This document shows positions 1-7,680 of a DNA stretch of 64,000 nucleotides, piece by piece. The notes beneath the pieces were generated by a model, which saw only the letters and a program-made list of their open reading frames with translations, searched no databases and had not been told where the DNA came from. Numbering within the stretch: position 1 is the stretch's first letter; the number at the start of each line of letters is the position of its first letter. The stretch is from assembly GCF_900109355.1 (NCBI RefSeq), contig NZ_FOBF01000002.1, positions 310,001-374,000 of the forward strand, read 5' to 3'. Source of the DNA: Nonomuraea pusilla. Its GTDB lineage: Bacteria > Actinomycetota > Actinomycetes > Streptosporangiales > Streptosporangiaceae. A program made the translations under genes and the position numbers.

Positions 1-437
1 AGGATCGCCACGTAGTCCTCGTGCAGGCGGGCGGTGCCGGCTGGTGCGGGGACGGGCCGGTCGTCGAGGACGGCGAGCAGGGCGTTGACGCAGGTGTGCC
101 AGCCCGCGGCGAAGCTGGCGGCGCCGTGGCGGTCGGCGAAGGTGTGCGTGAAGGTGAGCAGGCTGCCGTCGCCGTCGGGCTGGATCTCCCAGCGCAGTTC
201 GTCGTCGCCCCAGGTGTGGGCGAACAGGCGCGGCGCTTGGCTGCCGGTGATGCGGCCTTCGGGGCCGAAGCCGTAGCTGATGCGGTCGCCGTCGATGGTG
301 ACCTCGGCGGGGAACCAGCGGGCGAGGTGGGCGGGGTCGGTGATGGCGCGCCAGACCTTGTCGGGCGGGTGCGGCAGGCGGCGCTGCATGCGCAGGCTGG
401 TGCGGCCGTCGGGGTGCAGGACGAGGTTCTCGTTCAC
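1..437 (-). CDS. SRPBCC/AHSA1-like domain protein (3' end cut by window edge)
   Basis: At least 145 residues of a START/SRPBCC (Aha1-type) fold are visible. The protein has an early PPDKVWRAITDP helix-grip segment, then ARWFPAEV, and a later FTHTF/GWHTC stretch typical of the family. Such proteins bind hydrophobic ligands or act as small cyclase/hydrolase-like enzymes; the ligand cannot be told. The GTG start at 437 overlaps the stop of the ArsR gene (GTGA), so the two are translationally coupled. ArsR plus AHSA1 is a common actinobacterial pair in which the regulator controls its own operon. The C-terminus lies outside the window. Confidence 0.85.
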   Translation of the reverse strand, partial: MNENLVLHPDGRTSLRMQRRLPHPPDKVWRAITDPAHLARWFPAEVTIDGDRISYGFGPEGRITGSQAPRLFAHTWGDDELRWEIQPDGDGSLLTFTHTFADRHGAASFAAGWHTCVNALLAVLDDRPVPAPAGTARLHEDYVAI

Positions 438-811
438 GGGTGGTCCTCTCCGCCGCTCTCCGGCGTGCCGGGCGGGGCGGTGTCAGGTGCGGTGTCGGGT
501 GCGGTGTCGTGGTCGGGCATGGTGTCGAGGTGGTCTTCCAGGGCGTCGATGGCGTGGGTCCAGAGCCGGCGGTAGGGGGCGAGCCAGGCGTCGATCTCGG
601 CGAGGGGTTCGGGGCGTAGCTCGTACCAGCGGCGCTGGGCGTCCTTGCGCACGGTGACGAGCCCGGCCTCGCGCAGCACGCGCAGGTGCTTGCTGGTGCC
701 GGGCTGGGTGAGGCCGAGGTGGTGGGTGAGCTCGCCGACGAGGCGGGGGCGTTCGAGGAGGAGGTCGAGGATCTGCCGCCGGGCGGGTTCGGCGAGCACG
801 TCGAAACGCAT
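434..811 (-). CDS. ArsR/SmtB-family winged-helix regulator
   Basis: A 125-residue protein with the ArsR fold: LAEPARRQILDLL at residues 6-18, the recognition helix around TQPGTSKHLRVLREAGLV, and a wing near VRKDAQRRWYEL. No metal-binding Cys motif (ELCVCDL type) is present, so it is unlikely to sense arsenite or zinc through alpha-3. The C-terminal tail carries repeated DTAPDTAPDTAP residues. It is first in an operon with the overlapping SRPBCC gene and probably autoregulates that operon from the AT-rich inverted repeat just upstream. Confidence 0.9.
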   Translation of the reverse strand: MRFDVLAEPARRQILDLLLERPRLVGELTHHLGLTQPGTSKHLRVLREAGLVTVRKDAQRRWYELRPEPLAEIDAWLAPYRRLWTHAIDALEDHLDTMPDHDTAPDTAPDTAPPGTPESGGEDHP

Positions 812-819
812 GCCCCCGA

Positions 820-839
820 ATATACGTCAACGGTTATAT
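820..839 (-). promoter_or_regulatory. Candidate ArsR operator/promoter
   Basis: ATATA at 820-824 and TATAT at 835-839 form an inverted repeat with a 10-base spacer, directly upstream of the ArsR start at 811. On the minus strand a TTGACG (-35-like) lies inside the spacer. ATAT-type dyads are usual ArsR-family operators, so autoregulation is inferred. Confidence 0.5.
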
Positions 840-853
840 GCCTTCAAGGGCAT

Positions 854-1621
854 TCAGGTGGGGCGGGAGCGGGACCGGGCGTTCGCGTGGATGGCCCGGC
901 GCAGGTAGCCGGCCAGGCCAGGAGCGAGGTCCTCGTACACGGCGGTGAAACGGGGGTCCTCGACGTACATGTCGCCCAGGGCGCGGTGCACCTCGTACCC
1001 GCAGTCGTAGAACCAGCGGCTGATGTGCCCGCGGTGGCGCTCGGCCAGGTCCATCGCGTCGGGCCCGTCGGCGGGCAGGCCCGCCCGGCAGGCGGCGGCC
1101 AGGTCCCGTCCGAGGGCCTGCGCCTCCGCCTTGATCTCCAGCCAGTCGGCCCTGGTGTAGGAGGCGACGCGGCGCCGGCTCTGCTCGTAGCGCTCGCCGC
1201 CGCCCCAGCGGCGTTCCGCCTCGGCCTCGTGATCGGAGGGGCGGAAGCCGCCGAAGACCTCCAGCCGTTCCTGCGGGGTGAGGTTCAGGCCGAGCGTGCG
1301 GGCCTGCATGGCGCGTTCGACGGCGGCGATGACCTCGTGCAGGCGTTCGGCCTTGCGGGTGAGGAGTTCGTGCTGGCGGCGCAGGTGGGTGAGTTCGTCC
1401 GTGTGGGGGGCGTCGAGGATGACGGCGATCTCCTCCAGCGGGAAGCCGAGCTCGCGGTAGAGCAGGATCTGCTGCAGCCGGACGAGGTCGGCGTCGCCGT
1501 AGCGGCGGTACCCGGCGGCGGTGCGCTCGCTCGGGCTGAGCAGGCCGATCTCGTCGTAGTGGTGCAGGGTGCGGACGGTGACGCCGGCGAGCCTGGCGGC
1601 CTGTCCCACGGAGAGGCTCAT
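854..1621 (-). CDS. TipA-like MerR-family regulator
   Basis: A 255-residue MerR activator. The N-terminus has the HTH and wing (VGQAARLAGVTVRTLHHYDE, then GYRRYGDADLVRL), followed by the dimerisation coiled coil (about 75-115). The C-terminal half is a TipAS/antibiotic-recognition domain (about 125-245), recognisable from the FGGFRPSDH..AERRWG stretch and the ISRWFYDCGYEVHRALGDMYVEDPRF region. TipA proteins bind thiopeptides or other amphipathic drugs and activate their own promoter. The promoter upstream has the 19-base spacer expected for MerR activation. It is divergent from a second MerR gene. Confidence 0.92.
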   Translation of the reverse strand: MSLSVGQAARLAGVTVRTLHHYDEIGLLSPSERTAAGYRRYGDADLVRLQQILLYRELGFPLEEIAVILDAPHTDELTHLRRQHELLTRKAERLHEVIAAVERAMQARTLGLNLTPQERLEVFGGFRPSDHEAEAERRWGGGERYEQSRRRVASYTRADWLEIKAEAQALGRDLAAACRAGLPADGPDAMDLAERHRGHISRWFYDCGYEVHRALGDMYVEDPRFTAVYEDLAPGLAGYLRRAIHANARSRSRPT

Positions 1622-1627
1622 GGTGCC

Positions 1628-1658
1628 AGCATCGTCCCTGACGTGACGTGAGGGTCAA
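1628..1658 (-). promoter_or_regulatory. MerR-type promoter with 19-base spacer (tipA-like autoregulation)
   Basis: On the minus strand a -35 TTGACC (1658-1653) and a -10 GATGCT (1633-1628) are separated by exactly 19 bases. The spacer carries a near-palindrome, CCCTCACGTCACGTCAGGG, overlapping the -35 (16 of 19 positions symmetric). The ATG at 1621 lies about 7 bases past the -10, so the transcript is probably leaderless. Spacing and dyad are the hallmark of MerR-activated promoters. Confidence 0.65.
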
Positions 1659-1700
1659 ACCGGCCGCCGTCGAGTGGACTCGGCCCCGGGGGGAGGGTCC

Positions 1701-2549
1701 ATGCTTTCAGGCGTGGACCTTTCAGGGGAGGACGGGGAGCTGCTGCCGATCGGGCGGTTCGCCCGGCTGGGGCGGTTGAGCGTCAAGCAGTTGCGGCGGT
1801 ACGACGAGCTGGGGTTGCTGCGGCCGGCGTACGTGGACGCGTACACGGGTTACCGCTACTACCGGCCGGAGCAGGCGCGGGTGGCGATGTCGATCGGGTT
1901 GCTGCGGTCACTGGACGTGCCGTTGCCGGTGATCGGGCGGGTGCTGGCGGGCGCGGAGGGCGCGCTTGAAGGGGTGCGTGAGGCGCTGGAGGCGGAGCTG
2001 GAGCGCCGGCGGCGGACGCTGGCGTCGCTGGAGCGGGTGATGGCGCACGGGCTGCCGGCGGCTGAGGTGCGGGTGGTGCGGGAGGCGTCGCGGCGGGTGC
2101 TGGCGGTGCGGGGGCTGGCGTCGGGGCCGGGGGACGTGGGCCGGGTGACGTCGGCGGCGGTGGCGCGGCTGACCGGGGAGCTGGCCGCGCGGTCGTCGGG
2201 GGCTCCGGGGCCGTTGCGGCTGGTGGGGGTGTTCCCGGTGGAGCTGGACGAGCCGGTGCCGGTGATGGTGGCGGCCGTCCTGGACGGCTCGCCGGGCGCG
2301 GGGAGCGCGGCGTGGGAGAGCGGCGGCGGTCTGGAGGCGGCGGAGCTGCCGGGAGGGGTGTTCGCGGCGGCGACGCATGTGGGGCCGTACGACCAGGTGG
2401 GGTTGACCGCGCACGCGGTGCTGGCCTGGTGTGCCGAGCGGCGGCGCGCGGTTCGGGGGTCGATGCGGGAGGTGTACGTGTCGGATCCGGCGGTGACGCC
2501 GCCGGAGGAGCTGGTGACGCGGGTGTGGGTGGAGGTGGAGGAGGAGTGA
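1701..2549 (+). CDS. MerR-family regulator with GyrI-like effector-binding domain
   Basis: About 282 residues (BmrR architecture). The N-terminal MerR HTH reads IGRFARLGRLSVKQLRRYDELGLL then YRYYRPEQ; a helical linker follows (about 75-125), then a GyrI-like/SOUL-type ligand pocket domain ending in YVSDPAVTPPEELVTRVWVEVEEE. BmrR-like proteins bind lipophilic cations and induce efflux or detoxification genes. The ATG at 1701 is chosen because GGGGAGGG lies just ahead; an in-frame start at 1674 would add nine poor residues. No obvious target gene follows; the next gene is convergent. Confidence 0.88.
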   Translation: MLSGVDLSGEDGELLPIGRFARLGRLSVKQLRRYDELGLLRPAYVDAYTGYRYYRPEQARVAMSIGLLRSLDVPLPVIGRVLAGAEGALEGVREALEAELERRRRTLASLERVMAHGLPAAEVRVVREASRRVLAVRGLASGPGDVGRVTSAAVARLTGELAARSSGAPGPLRLVGVFPVELDEPVPVMVAAVLDGSPGAGSAAWESGGGLEAAELPGGVFAAATHVGPYDQVGLTAHAVLAWCAERRRAVRGSMREVYVSDPAVTPPEELVTRVWVEVEEE

Positions 2550-2557
2550 GGCTGTGG

Positions 2558-3121
2558 TCAGGTGCGGAACGTGGACAGGGGGGCGGTGCAGAGGGTCTGC
2601 TCGGCGTCGAACTCCTCGAACGTGCTGACGGGGCGGAAGCCGAGGCGGGCGGCGAGTTTCAGGGATCGCTTGTTCGCGGTCTGGGTCACGATCAGGACGG
2701 GCTGGTCGGGGAGTTCGTGGGCCGCGGCGCGCAGGGCGGCGGTCGCGGCCTCGAAGGCGAAGCCGGCGCCCCATGCGCTGCGCCGTAGGACGTAGCCGAG
2801 TTCCAGTTCCTCGCCGTCCTCGGTGACGTGCCCGGGGCGGTCGGTGGCGCGGCGGGCGAGCATCAGTGTCCCGATGACCTGGTCGGTGGTGTTGTCGGCG
2901 ATGACGTAGCTGCCGGGGCTGGTGGTGGCGCCGGTGGCGAGGCGTGTGTCGAGACGCTGCTCGACCTCGTGCCGGGGCTGCGGGCCGCCGAGGTGTGCCC
3001 GGACCTCGGGGTCGGTGGAGAGCTCGATGAGTGCTTCGCGGTCGGCTTCGTGCAGTGTTGTGCGAAGCAGGAGTCGTTCCGATGGGATCTGCGCGGCGGA
3101 CAGTGTGGGCGGTTGGCTCAT
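2558..3121 (-). CDS. GNAT-family N-acetyltransferase (RimJ/RimL type)
   Basis: 187 residues. The family signature opens with SERLLLRTTLHEADREALIELSTDP; the middle has GYVLRRSAWGAGFAFEA as the acetyl-CoA loop (Q/RxxGxG/A variant) and TANKRSLKLAARLGF as the C-terminal helix motif. RimJ/RimL-like GNATs acetylate N-terminal or small-molecule amines; the substrate is not evident. It ends 8 bases from the convergent MerR gene. The next upstream gene on the same strand, a hydrolase, stops 12 bases before this start, so PadR-hydrolase-GNAT may be one operon. Confidence 0.88.
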   Translation of the reverse strand: MSQPPTLSAAQIPSERLLLRTTLHEADREALIELSTDPEVRAHLGGPQPRHEVEQRLDTRLATGATTSPGSYVIADNTTDQVIGTLMLARRATDRPGHVTEDGEELELGYVLRRSAWGAGFAFEAATAALRAAAHELPDQPVLIVTQTANKRSLKLAARLGFRPVSTFEEFDAEQTLCTAPLSTFRT

Positions 3122-3133
3122 GGGTCCATGATC

Positions 3134-3937
3134 TTAGGACGTGGACAGGATGTGGCGGAGTTCGTGGGCGAATGCGGTGGGGTGGGTGACGAAGCCCGCA
3201 TGGCCGCCCGGGACCGTGATCGGTCTGACGCCCAGTCGTTCGGCCAGGGCCAGTGCCGTGTCGTGGGCGAGTTGTCCGCGCGACTGCTCGCCGACTGCCA
3301 CCACGACGTGGTTGCGGGGGTCCACGACGGGCTCGTACGACAGGTAGGACCGTGCCGCGTGCCCGAAGAAGAACTCCAGGTTGGTCTGCATGCGGGCGAG
3401 TTTGGCCTGCATCTGTGTCATCGCCTCGGGTGACTCGGTGATTCCGCCGGGCGGGTTCGGGTCCCACTTGTCGAGGCCGGCGCCGGCCGCGAAGACCGCC
3501 ATCGCCGCCCCCACGCCGCCGTTGCGGTAGGCCTCGTCAACTTCGCGGCCCAGGTTCCTGCGGGGGTCGTCGGCGGGGAGGAGGGAGATGGCGGGTGGTT
3601 CGTGGGTGACCACCGTGCGTACCAGGTGGGGGTGGCGGGCGGCGAGGGCGAGGGCTGTCAGGCCGCCGCTGCTGTTGCCGAAGACGTGCGCCGGTCCGCC
3701 GCCGGCGGCTTCGAGGACCGAGCGGGCGTCCTCCACCTGCGTCTCCATCGACACGTCGGCAGGCGGGCCGTCGGGCCGGCTGCGGGAGATGCCGCGGCAG
3801 TCGTAGGAGATCACGGTGTAGTGGTCGGTCAGCAGTGGTGTGATCGCGGTGAAGTCCCTGGCGTCGTCGGTGCCGCCGGCGATCAGCAGCAGTAACGGGC
3901 CCGATCCCTTCACTTCGTGGTACAGCTCCTTGCTCAT
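3134..3937 (-). CDS. Alpha/beta-hydrolase
   Basis: 267 residues from the ATG at 3937, chosen because it overlaps the PadR stop as ATGA. Features: LLLLIAGGTDDARDF oxyanion region, nucleophile elbow GNSSGG (Ser about residue 94), acid near VVDPRNHVVV, and the catalytic His in GGHAGF near the C-terminus. The pattern fits small-molecule esterases or lactone hydrolases. Coupling to PadR suggests it processes a compound sensed by the regulator. Exact substrate is unknown. Confidence 0.88.
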   Translation of the reverse strand: MSKELYHEVKGSGPLLLLIAGGTDDARDFTAITPLLTDHYTVISYDCRGISRSRPDGPPADVSMETQVEDARSVLEAAGGGPAHVFGNSSGGLTALALAARHPHLVRTVVTHEPPAISLLPADDPRRNLGREVDEAYRNGGVGAAMAVFAAGAGLDKWDPNPPGGITESPEAMTQMQAKLARMQTNLEFFFGHAARSYLSYEPVVDPRNHVVVAVGEQSRGQLAHDTALALAERLGVRPITVPGGHAGFVTHPTAFAHELRHILSTS

Positions 3938-4548
3938 GTCTCTTCCTCCGGTGGTTCGAGGGCGGCCGCGATTGCGCGCCGCCATGGTTCGTCCCAGGTC
4001 AGCCGTCCCTGCCGCAGGTCCTCGACCAGGCCGCGGACCCAGTCGAGTTCGGCGGTGAGCATCGCGCGGCGGTACCCCTCCTCCAGCAGGAACAGCGGCG
4101 GCACCTCGCGGGAGGCCTTGAGGGTCGACTCCACCTCCGCCAGTGCCGCGGCCAGTGCGTGGGCGCGGGTCTCCAGTTCCTTGCGTGCGATGTCCGGCGG
4201 GAGCCCGACCAGCACCGAGATGGCCGCGGCGAACTCGGGGAACTCGCCGCCCGTGGTGCGCAGCATCTCGCGCAGCCAGCGTTCGGCGGTTTCGCGGCCG
4301 AGGTCGGTGATGGCGTAGACGGTGCGGTCCGGGTGGCTGTCGGTGCTCTGTCGTTGCAGGACCTCCACCAGGCCGAGGCGGGTCAGCCGGTCGATGGTCT
4401 GGTAGAGGCTCGCCCGGCGTCTGACGTTCACCACGCGGTTCTTGCCGTACCGCTCGATGAGCTTGTGCATGCGGTAGACGTGCATGGGTTCCTCGGTGAG
4501 CAGCCCGAGCACGATGAGTCCGAGGGTGGAACGCTGCGCCATAGTCAT
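3934..4548 (-). CDS. PadR-family transcriptional regulator
   Basis: 204 residues. The N-terminal winged helix reads LIVLGLLTEEPMHVYRMHKLIE, with recognition helix RRASLYQTIDRLTRLGLV, and a C-terminal helical dimerisation domain (about 90-190). PadR proteins repress nearby detoxification or efflux genes until a small molecule binds. Its stop overlaps the hydrolase start (ATGA). Translation may begin at either of two Met codons, 4548 or 4542. A 19-bp palindrome lies 8 bases upstream and is its likely operator. Confidence 0.9.
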   Translation of the reverse strand: MTMAQRSTLGLIVLGLLTEEPMHVYRMHKLIERYGKNRVVNVRRRASLYQTIDRLTRLGLVEVLQRQSTDSHPDRTVYAITDLGRETAERWLREMLRTTGGEFPEFAAAISVLVGLPPDIARKELETRAHALAAALAEVESTLKASREVPPLFLLEEGYRRAMLTAELDWVRGLVEDLRQGRLTWDEPWRRAIAAALEPPEEET

Positions 4549-4555
4549 AATCTAA

Positions 4556-4574
4556 CTAGTCATGTTATGGCTAG
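4556..4574. promoter_or_regulatory. Candidate PadR operator palindrome
   Basis: CTAGtCATgttATGgCTAG: both arms CTAG and CAT/ATG are perfectly symmetric across 19 bases. It sits immediately upstream of the PadR start codon, where repressor binding would block transcription. PadR operators are commonly ATG..CAT-type dyads of this size. Confidence 0.6.
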
Positions 4575-4645
4575 CAAGTCCGGCGAGCGCGGTGCCGGTG
4601 CCGTCCTGAGGTGTCAGGGACGCTCGGCGGGCACGGGGACACGGC

Positions 4646-5560
4646 TCAGCGGTGCAGGGTGGCGGCTTCCTGCTCCACGCGTGACAGCTTGTCGGGATTG
4701 GACACGGCGTACAGGCCGGTGACGAGCCCGTCGTCCATGCGCAGCGTGATGACGGAGTGCAGGTCGCCGTCCAGCCGGAGGATCAGCGCCGGGTGCCCGT
4801 TGACGTGCGCCGGATGCAGCGACGCCGCGGGGGCGACCCGGCCCAGCCCGGCCACCAGGAGCTGGGCCACCCGGCCGGCCCCCACGATGGGCGTCCGCGC
4901 GGCCTGCACGACCCCGCCGCCGTCGGTCAGCAGGACGACGTCGGGCGCGAGGATGTCGAGCAGGCCGCGCAGGTCGCCCGTCTGGACCGCCCGCTGGAAG
5001 GCGTCGAGCGCGCTGCGGGTCTCGGCGGGGGAGACGTCGCCGCGCGGGCGGCGCGCGGCGACGTGGGTGCGCGCCCGGTGGGCGATCTGGCGGACGGTGG
5101 CCGGGGTCTTGGCGACGGCTTCGGCGATCTCGTCGTAGTCGAGGTCGAACACCTCGCGCAGCACGAACACCGCCCGCTCGGTGGGGGTGAGCGTCTCCAG
5201 CACCAGCAGCATGGCCGTCGAGAGGCTGTCGGCCAGTTCGACGTTCTCGGCCACGTCGGGTGTGGTGAGCAGCGGCTCGGGCAGCCAGGGGCCGACGTAG
5301 GACTCCTTGCGCCTGCCGAGCGTGCGCAGCCGGGACAGCGCCTGCCGGGTGACGATCCGGACCAGGTACGCCCGCTGGTCGCGCACGGTGTCGAGGTCGA
5401 CGCCGGACCATCGCAGCCAGGTCTCCTGCAGGGCGTCCTCGGCGTCGGCGGCGGAGCCGAGCATCTCGTAGGCGACGGTGAACAGCAGGTTGCGGTGGGC
5501 GACGAACGCCTCGGTGGCGGGGTCCGGGTGGCTGGTGGTGGTGTCGCTGTGCTCGCTCAT
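4646..5560 (-). CDS. sigJ: ECF41-group sigma factor (SigJ-like) with fused SnoaL-type domain
   Basis: 304 residues. Sigma-70 region 2 (about 20-85, HRNLLFTVAYEMLGSAADAEDALQ) and region 4 (about 120-175, LTPTERAVFVLREVFDLDYDEIAEAV) are followed by a C-terminal SnoaL/NTF2-like regulatory domain. The diagnostic ECF41 motifs are visible: WLPEP in the linker, DGGG in the SnoaL domain, and NPDKL near the C-terminus. ECF41 factors have no anti-sigma factor; the fused domain controls activity. The ATG at 5560 has GCAGGAG upstream. The divergent gene is the expected target. A perfect ECF41-type promoter precedes the sigma gene, so it is likely autoregulated. Confidence 0.93.
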   Translation of the reverse strand: MSEHSDTTTSHPDPATEAFVAHRNLLFTVAYEMLGSAADAEDALQETWLRWSGVDLDTVRDQRAYLVRIVTRQALSRLRTLGRRKESYVGPWLPEPLLTTPDVAENVELADSLSTAMLLVLETLTPTERAVFVLREVFDLDYDEIAEAVAKTPATVRQIAHRARTHVAARRPRGDVSPAETRSALDAFQRAVQTGDLRGLLDILAPDVVLLTDGGGVVQAARTPIVGAGRVAQLLVAGLGRVAPAASLHPAHVNGHPALILRLDGDLHSVITLRMDDGLVTGLYAVSNPDKLSRVEQEAATLHR

Positions 5561-5607
5561 GACCGGCTCCTGCTGTTCGTTCTCGTTCTCTACCGTGCCA
5601 TGCACAG

Positions 5608-5634
5608 GACGCCGCCTCCTGCCGCTTTGTGACA
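5608..5634 (-). promoter_or_regulatory. ECF41-type promoter driving the sigma gene
   Basis: On the minus strand TGTCACA (5634-5628), 16 bases, then CGTC (5611-5608). This equals the ECF41 promoter pattern TGTCACA-N16-CGTC as I recall it from the literature. It lies 48 bases upstream of the sigma factor start, supporting autoregulation. Confidence 0.75.
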
Positions 5635-5668
5635 CTGCGGCGCGGTGGCGCACGTCACATCGGGGTCC

Positions 5669-5695
5669 TGTCACAGGGGGCGGGTGGCCGACATC
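5669..5695 (+). promoter_or_regulatory. ECF41-type promoter driving the decarboxylase-like gene
   Basis: TGTCACA at 5669-5675, 16 bases, then CATC at 5692-5695, one mismatch from CGTC. It precedes the carboxymuconolactone-decarboxylase-like gene (start 5753), placing this gene in the regulon of the divergent sigma factor. Confidence 0.65.
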
Positions 5696-5752
5696 TTGTG
5701 GTCGTCCCGTGCGACGGCACGCGACACCACCACCACGAGTGAGGACGACACC

Positions 5753-6238
5753 ATGGAACCTCGTATCGACCTGATGGCCAACGAGCTCGGCGCCAAGATC
5801 GCCAAGCGGGTCTACAACGTCAGCCTGGCGATCGAGCAGTCGACGCTGCCCAAGGCCACCCAGCACCTGGTGATGCTGCGCGTCAGCCAGATCAACGGCT
5901 GCGCTTTCTGCGTCGACTTCCACTCCAAGGACGCCGCGGCCGCGGGGGAGAGCACGGTGCGGCTGAACCTGGCCGCCGTCTGGCGGGAGTCGACGGTGTT
6001 CACCGAGGCCGAGCGGGCGGCGCTGGCGCTGGCCGAGGAGGGCACGCGGCTCGCGGACGCGCATCAGGGGGTGTGCGACGAGACCTGGGCGCAGGTGCGC
6101 AAGCACTACGACGACGACCAGATCGCGGCGCTCGTCTCCCTGGTCGCGATGATCAACGCGGCGAACCGGATGAACGTGATCGTCCGGAACGTTGGGGGCT
6201 CCTACGAGCCCGGGATGTTCGCCGGCATGTCTAGCTGA
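5753..6238 (+). CDS. Carboxymuconolactone decarboxylase/AhpD-like protein
   Basis: 161 residues, all-alpha AhpD-like fold. The redox motif is INGCAFCVDFHSKDA (CxxC with downstream His), seen in peroxidase-linked alkylhydroperoxidase D proteins; members reduce peroxides or act in small-molecule redox. It is divergent from an ECF41 sigma factor, the characteristic partner of carboxymuconolactone-decarboxylase-like enzymes, and has an ECF41-type promoter. Start chosen at the ATG in gacaccATG after a GAGTGAGGA ribosome site. Function in redox stress is inferred from family and context. Confidence 0.92.
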   Translation: MEPRIDLMANELGAKIAKRVYNVSLAIEQSTLPKATQHLVMLRVSQINGCAFCVDFHSKDAAAAGESTVRLNLAAVWRESTVFTEAERAALALAEEGTRLADAHQGVCDETWAQVRKHYDDDQIAALVSLVAMINAANRMNVIVRNVGGSYEPGMFAGMSS

Positions 6239-6330
6239 CCACCGCACTGGCCACCGCACTGGCCGGCGCACTGACCAGCGCACTGACCAGCGGACCGACC
6301 ACCGCACTGACCCGGCGGGCGAGCCTGGCG
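6239..6330. repeat. Imperfect 12-bp tandem repeat
   Basis: Immediately after the stop codon come about six units of a 12-base motif, consensus CCACCGCACTGA/G (variants CCGGCGCACTGA, CCAGCGCACTGA, CCAGCGGACCGA). No gene is supported here. The array may be slippage-generated or a degraded structure. Confidence 0.7.
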
Positions 6331-7149
6331 CGGTCCGGCCACTGAGCGGTGCGCTGACCGGCGGGCGAGCCGGCCCGGCTCGGGGATCAACCACTCCGGG
6401 CCGGGCCGGACCCCTGCGCCGCACAGGCCCGGCACGGTCCGTGGATGGGCCGCGCCGGCGCCGCGTCGGACAGATCCCTCGGGTTTCGACCATGCGTCGA
6501 GGCGAGTTCCTCGTCGTCGCGGCCCTGTCCGGCCTGGCGTCGTCCTGCGGCGCCGGTTCCGGGCCCGCACTTCCGAGGTCCGCACATCCGGGCCCGCACT
6601 GCCGGTCCGTACATCCGGGCCCGCACCGGGTCCATGGCTGCGAGGTCCGCACCTCCGAGGGCCGCGCTCGATCTCGGCAATCCCCTGCGGGCGCCCCGCC
6701 GCTTCACCCCAAGCCGGGCAAGGACGGCGTGCGGCGTTTCGAGCCGTTCATACAGGCGGGCCGGACACAGATCCTGCCCGGCAACCAGACGCCCGCCGTG
6801 GGGCCTCTCCGCGGCCTTCCTCAGTCCGACGCCTCGCGCCACCCGGGGCGACACCGTCCAGACAGCCGTACGCAACGGGCCGACGCCCTCAGGCTCGGCC
6901 TGCCTGCCTACCGGCTACGGTGCCGACGACTTCCCGCTGCTCCTGCAGGACCAGAGGTTCGCCACCGACGGACCCTCCGAGGGCGGCCCGGTGAAGGACA
7001 CCTTCCGGTCTCCACCGCATCCTCGTCGGCGGGACCTGCAACCCGTACCTGGGCCGCCACCACCGAGCGGGTGCGGCTGTGCGCCGCTTCGTTGGCCTCG
7101 GCCACCTCCCAGCGGTTCGTCCTGCCCTTCGTGGCCTCGGCGGCCGCCC
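6331..7149. other. Stretch without a supportable gene
   Basis: Reading frames here are GC-rich shadows with no family hallmarks. A 6560-6660 segment repeats a roughly 15-base unit around GGGCCCGCAC/GGTCCGCAC. Near 7060-7130 a plus-strand frame resembles an alpha-helix of a luciferase-like monooxygenase (WAATTERVRLCA), but too little remains to call. I regard it as decayed DNA. Confidence 0.5.
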
Positions 7150-7440
7150 CCGCGCATGAGCTGCCGGCGTAGGCGGTGGCCGTGTTCGGCGCCGGCCACG
7201 TACGGATCGTCCAGAGCGAAGCGGTCCTGGCCGGACCGGAAGCCGATCAGCCGCAGCCGGGAGACGTAGCCGGGAGACGTAGCCGGGAGACGTAGCCGGC
7301 GGGCTGATCGTCCCGCTCGGCGATCAGGCAGGTGATCTCCGGCCGTGCCGGTATCCGCCGCGGCTCGCCGACGGTCACGAGCTTCCGGAGCTGTGCCCGC
7401 CCGGCCCGCACGATGAGCGGCCCGACCAGCCCGGCGGAAA
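7150..7440 (-). pseudogene. GNAT acetyltransferase relic, frameshifted by a tandem triplication
   Basis: In one minus-strand frame the segment LIAERDDQPAGYVSRLR reads as GNAT beta-strands 2-4. After a 13-bp repeat present three times, the continuation FALDDPYVAGAEHGHRLRRQLM (motif A, beta-4/alpha-3) is in another frame. Collapsing the repeat to one copy restores GYVSRLRLIGFRSGQDRFAL in a single frame. The two extra copies (26 bases) thus broke the gene. The start and C-terminus are not recognisable. Confidence 0.6.
7259..7297. repeat. Three perfect copies of a 13-bp unit
   Basis: GGGAGACGTAGCC occurs at 7259-7271, 7272-7284 and 7285-7297 without mismatch. It lies inside the GNAT relic and causes its frameshift. 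Confidence 0.95.
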
Positions 7441-7646
7441 AGGGAGAGCCGCCGCTGCGGCGTGCGTTGAGCGCCAGTCCCGTCGCGGCGGAGCACTACG
7501 GGCAGTCGCGACCTCATGCCGGATGGCCGAGCGCGGCGCGCCTGGACGGGCGCTGCCGGGGGTTCGGTGGACCGGCGGGGCCGGGCCTGAGGCGTCGGCT
7601 CGGTGTCGGTCGCCCGGTCGTGTCTGCTACGGTAAGGTCTGTTCTT

Positions 7647-7662
7647 AGTAAGTCAACTAACT
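7647..7662. promoter_or_regulatory. Candidate operator upstream of the NmrA-like gene
   Basis: AGTAAGT-CA-ACTAACT is an imperfect dyad, 19 bases before the start codon at 7681. Dyads built on AGTNAGT are common for HxlR/MarR-type redox regulators next to NmrA-like reductases. No such regulator is adjacent, so the binder is unknown. Confidence 0.4.
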
Positions 7663-7680
7663 CACAACGGAGCAAGAATC

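Noticed and set aside
6492..6700. Possible lipoprotein start (LSGLASSCGAG)
   Set aside because: Lipobox is imperfect and the frame turns at once into repeat-derived sequence; no folded domain follows.
7000..7160. Luciferase-like monooxygenase fragment
   Set aside because: Only one helix-like match (ATTERVRL); insufficient for a call.
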